A stretch of DNA of 64,000 bases from Ignavibacteriota bacterium (GTDB lineage Bacteria > Bacteroidota > Ignavibacteria > Ignavibacteriales > Melioribacteraceae), in assembly GCA_016716225.1 (NCBI GenBank), contig JADJWT010000001.1:2428501-2492500 (forward strand), read 5' to 3'. How positions within the stretch are numbered: the first letter of the stretch is position 1; the number at the start of each line of letters is the position of its first letter. The translations under genes and the position numbers were made by a program. Below the pieces are notes generated by a model that saw only the letters and a program-made list of their open reading frames with translations, did no database searches and was not told the DNA's origin. Shown in pieces: positions 61,662 through 64,000 of the stretch.

Positions 61662-62048
61662 TTAGTTAGATATTTGTTTTAATTTTATATCTTTTTTTTC
61701 AAAATGATTTTCAAGCCAACTTTTAAGTGAATTAAGAATTTCAATATCCAACTTAGCATTAGCTTTTTTATAATTTTTAAAGTATGTAGAATATTTTTCT
61801 AAAGCGCGGTCATGTTCAAGTTTATGTGAAATAAATTCAACAACTTTATTTTTCTTCATCAAATTTTCTTCAGTTTCAAAATGAACTTTTAATTTTTGTA
61901 GTAATGATTGGAAATTTTCAAGAATTTCTTTTTTATCTCCATCCTTAATTTCATATAAATAACTTACAGATTTGTAAATTTCTTTATGCTGTGAATCAAT
62001 TTCTTTAATACCTAAAATATGTTCCTTTTCAAATTTTATGAAATCCAT
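61662..62048 (-). CDS. Bacteriohemerythrin
   Basis: A 128-aa hemerythrin domain with all di-iron ligands in the usual order: His21, His56, Glu60, His75, His79, His115 and Asp120. It binds O2 and may act as a sensor, store or iron carrier. Its stop is 12 nt from the start of the comF-like gene on the same strand, so the two may share a transcript. Confidence 0.9.
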   Translation of the reverse strand: MDFIKFEKEHILGIKEIDSQHKEIYKSVSYLYEIKDGDKKEILENFQSLLQKLKVHFETEENLMKKNKVVEFISHKLEHDRALEKYSTYFKNYKKANAKLDIEILNSLKSWLENHFEKKDIKLKQISN

Positions 62049-62064
62049 TTTTACCTCAAAATTA

Positions 62065-63999
62065 TTATAACATTCGCAGTGCCTTTCTTAAAATCCATTC
62101 TATAGAAAAAAGAAGAACAATCATTAATAATATAAGATGTAAAAAAGATATTCGCAACTCATTATCTATAAAATTATAACTTATTTTATTATTAAATAAA
62201 GTTTTAATTTCATCTTGAAATCCATTTATTGAATTTATATCAAAATATTTTCCATTTGTGGAATTTGATAATTCGCGAAGAAAATTTCGGTCAGATTTTT
62301 TTTCAAGAGATTCCAATTCAATTTGCTCAACAAAAAATGTGCTAGAGAAATTTAGATTTTTATTTTCCGATTGAATTTTGTAATTGTAAGTTCCGGCAAA
62401 ATTTGGTGTAAGCTCAGTTTCATATATACCATTTCCTATTGGATTAAGAATAATTTTTTGCGAAGATTTTTCATGCTGGATTTCAATTTCCAAATTTGCA
62501 TCAATAATGGGTTCAAATGTATCATCATAATAATTTGCATTAAAAATTACTTTTTCGCCAATTGAGAATATTTTTTTTTGCGTTTTTAAACTGAATTTTT
62601 GCCTATCAGCATTAAGCGAAAGCCACTTAATTGAATTTATTAAAAGATTATCAAATGTTAAATTTTGTTTCTCAAAATTTTGAATTTGCCACTTCCAAAT
62701 ATTTGCTGCTGTTAAAACAATAAATTTATTTTTGGATGTATTTAAAAACATAACTGGCTGTTTGGAAATTTGATCAACAAGTAAAATTTGAGATTCAACA
62801 GAAGGAATTATTTTTGTCTTTGGAAAATTAATTGGTGGAAAATTTTTCCAGTTTTCTGTTTCTTCTTCATTTCCGATAATTGAGTAATTTACATTTTGTG
62901 CCGAAACTTGAGATTCAGAAAAACCATTTGAAATATTTGAGTAATTAAACGGTAGAAAATTTTTAATGGAATTTAATTTTGTTAAATCAATATTGTTTGA
63001 GAAAACGAAAAAGATTGGTTTATTATGATTTGTTATTTCATTAAAAACATCTTTAAGAAAATTTAAATTTGTACTTTTTGATGGAAACCCAATAAGAAAA
63101 ATTACATCTGAAGATTTAATTAATTTCAAATCCGAATTATCATTCAAAAATTTATTTTCACTAAGCTGGATTATTTTGTGTAATTCATAATCTTCCAAAC
63201 TTGATAAAGTGCTTGTAATTATTGATAAATCGGAACTTGGTCCGCCGCTTAAAATTGTAATTTTCTTTTTTGCTGCAAGAACATTAATTAATACTGTTTT
63301 TGAATTATTGTTTTTATTTTTCTCTTCACCTTTAAGAATTGAGTTTACTATTATTTTATGTTCACCTTCAATATTAGTTTTAAAGGGAAATAAAATTCTA
63401 TTAATTCCGGTTTCACTTAGTTTTATTTCTTGCTGTGCAATTATTTTCCCATTTTCAATTAATTGAATAATAGAATTTTGATCAGATAAATTTTTATTGG
63501 AAATTAAAACTTCAATATCTGTTTCTCTATCTGTGTAAATAAATTCGTTTGTCGTAATTTTTTGAATTTCAATATCTTTATCAATTGTGGTATCACCCAA
63601 TCCTATTGTAAAAATTGGAATTCCCAATTCACTTGCGGTGTTTACTGGATTTGATCCTTGATTATTGATCCCATCACTTAAAATTATTGCTGATGAAACA
63701 TTTTTCATTTGTTTAATTAATTTAAAAATATCATCAAATTGTGTGGAAGAATTATTAAAAAAAATCGAATCAAAACTATTTATATTTTTTACTTTGTTAC
63801 CAAATGAATAAAATTCATTGTTGAAATCTACGTTTGAAAATTCATTAAAAATTTCTCGTACTTTTTTTATATCATTTCCTGAGCTAATATTCCTTACTGA
63901 TTTAGAATTATCAATAAAAAATAAATTTACCGGTTCATTAATTTCTTTTGTGGTTGTTGTTACAACCGGATCAAAAAGTAAAATAAAAATTAAAAACAA
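62065..63999 (-). CDS. VWA-like membrane protein (5' end outside window)
   Basis: At least 644 aa. The visible N-terminus is a hydrophobic helix, then a VWA-like domain with the metal-site motif LFFIDNSKSVRNIS (DxSxS) and a later VSSAIILSDGINNQGS. The rest is beta-rich, and a final membrane helix (LHLILLMIVLLFSIEWIL) precedes the C-terminus. Proteins of this type are common in Bacteroidota and Ignavibacteria next to BatA-type genes. The frame is open to the window end, so the true start and a likely first membrane helix lie beyond base 64000. Confidence 0.8.
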   Translation of the reverse strand: MFLIFILLFDPVVTTTTKEINEPVNLFFIDNSKSVRNISSGNDIKKVREIFNEFSNVDFNNEFYSFGNKVKNINSFDSIFFNNSSTQFDDIFKLIKQMKNVSSAIILSDGINNQGSNPVNTASELGIPIFTIGLGDTTIDKDIEIQKITTNEFIYTDRETDIEVLISNKNLSDQNSIIQLIENGKIIAQQEIKLSETGINRILFPFKTNIEGEHKIIVNSILKGEEKNKNNNSKTVLINVLAAKKKITILSGGPSSDLSIITSTLSSLEDYELHKIIQLSENKFLNDNSDLKLIKSSDVIFLIGFPSKSTNLNFLKDVFNEITNHNKPIFFVFSNNIDLTKLNSIKNFLPFNYSNISNGFSESQVSAQNVNYSIIGNEEETENWKNFPPINFPKTKIIPSVESQILLVDQISKQPVMFLNTSKNKFIVLTAANIWKWQIQNFEKQNLTFDNLLINSIKWLSLNADRQKFSLKTQKKIFSIGEKVIFNANYYDDTFEPIIDANLEIEIQHEKSSQKIILNPIGNGIYETELTPNFAGTYNYKIQSENKNLNFSSTFFVEQIELESLEKKSDRNFLRELSNSTNGKYFDINSINGFQDEIKTLFNNKISYNFIDNELRISFLHLILLMIVLLFSIEWILRKALRML

Positions 64000-64000
64000 A

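Overview
The window is 64 kb of very AT-rich bacterial DNA (roughly 30% GC or below by eye). The gene content points to the Bacteroidota/Ignavibacteria side of the tree: two exported proteins with type IX secretion (T9SS)-style C-terminal sorting tails, many short lipoproteins with an LxxC-type lipobox, a DUF2851 protein, a bifunctional-nuclease/UVR protein, an efp-accB-accC cluster, and frequent TTG starts. My best guess is an Ignavibacteria-like organism. This is inferred from protein style, not from a marker-gene tree.

Region 1 (1-13676) is ordinary chromosome. It holds the rod-shape cluster mreC(partial)-mreD-mrdA-rodA, pyrF, a DUF2851 protein, a bifunctional nuclease divergent from a ClpS-like adaptor, a YchF/Obg-type GTPase, a PepD-type peptidase, a long-chain acyl-CoA synthetase, a membrane metal-dependent hydrolase and small hypotheticals.

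Region 2 (about 13.7-41.2 kb) is a large sedentary chromosomal integron. An integron integrase (14163-15167) carries the IntI-specific insertion and an apparently intact active site. It is followed, in the same transcriptional orientation, by 28 gene cassettes. Most end in an unusually long attC site (about 190-240 bp) with a canonical core (GTTRRRY-like), paired arms with an extra-helical C, and a nested hairpin whose two sides co-vary from site to site. Twenty-three cassettes carry one forward gene, one carries two genes, and four carry no gene but share a related sequence of about 340 bp with a nearly invariant 48-nt core. Cassette products are mainly exported: lipoproteins, outer-membrane barrels, T9SS cargo, a LamG lectin-like protein, a TlpA-like thioredoxin and a VOC protein. 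Several look like defence or conflict proteins: a two-gene PD-(D/E)XK-like nuclease cassette, a zinc-ribbon/HEPN protein, a catalytically degenerate tyrosine recombinase fused to another domain, an SdpI-like membrane protein and a HEAT-like protein. The array decays at its far end (40.9-41.2 kb), and two further genes to 43.2 kb may be older captured cassettes.

Region 3 (43.2-64 kb) returns to core genes: a methyl-accepting chemotaxis protein, dapF, a PHP-domain protein, a TPR protein, efp-accB-accC-gcvH-guaA-radC, a lipoprotein/LysM pair, phoH, mazG, a RidA protein, a LytR_C protein, rsfS, argS, a ComF-type phosphoribosyltransferase, a hemerythrin and a VWA-like membrane protein cut by the window end.

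The most notable items are the array itself with intI facing the same way as its cassettes, the four ORF-less paralogous cassettes, the dead-recombinase fusion, the nuclease and HEPN cassettes, and two conserved genes (mreD, phoH) that appear to lack any ATG/GTG/TTG start where one is required.
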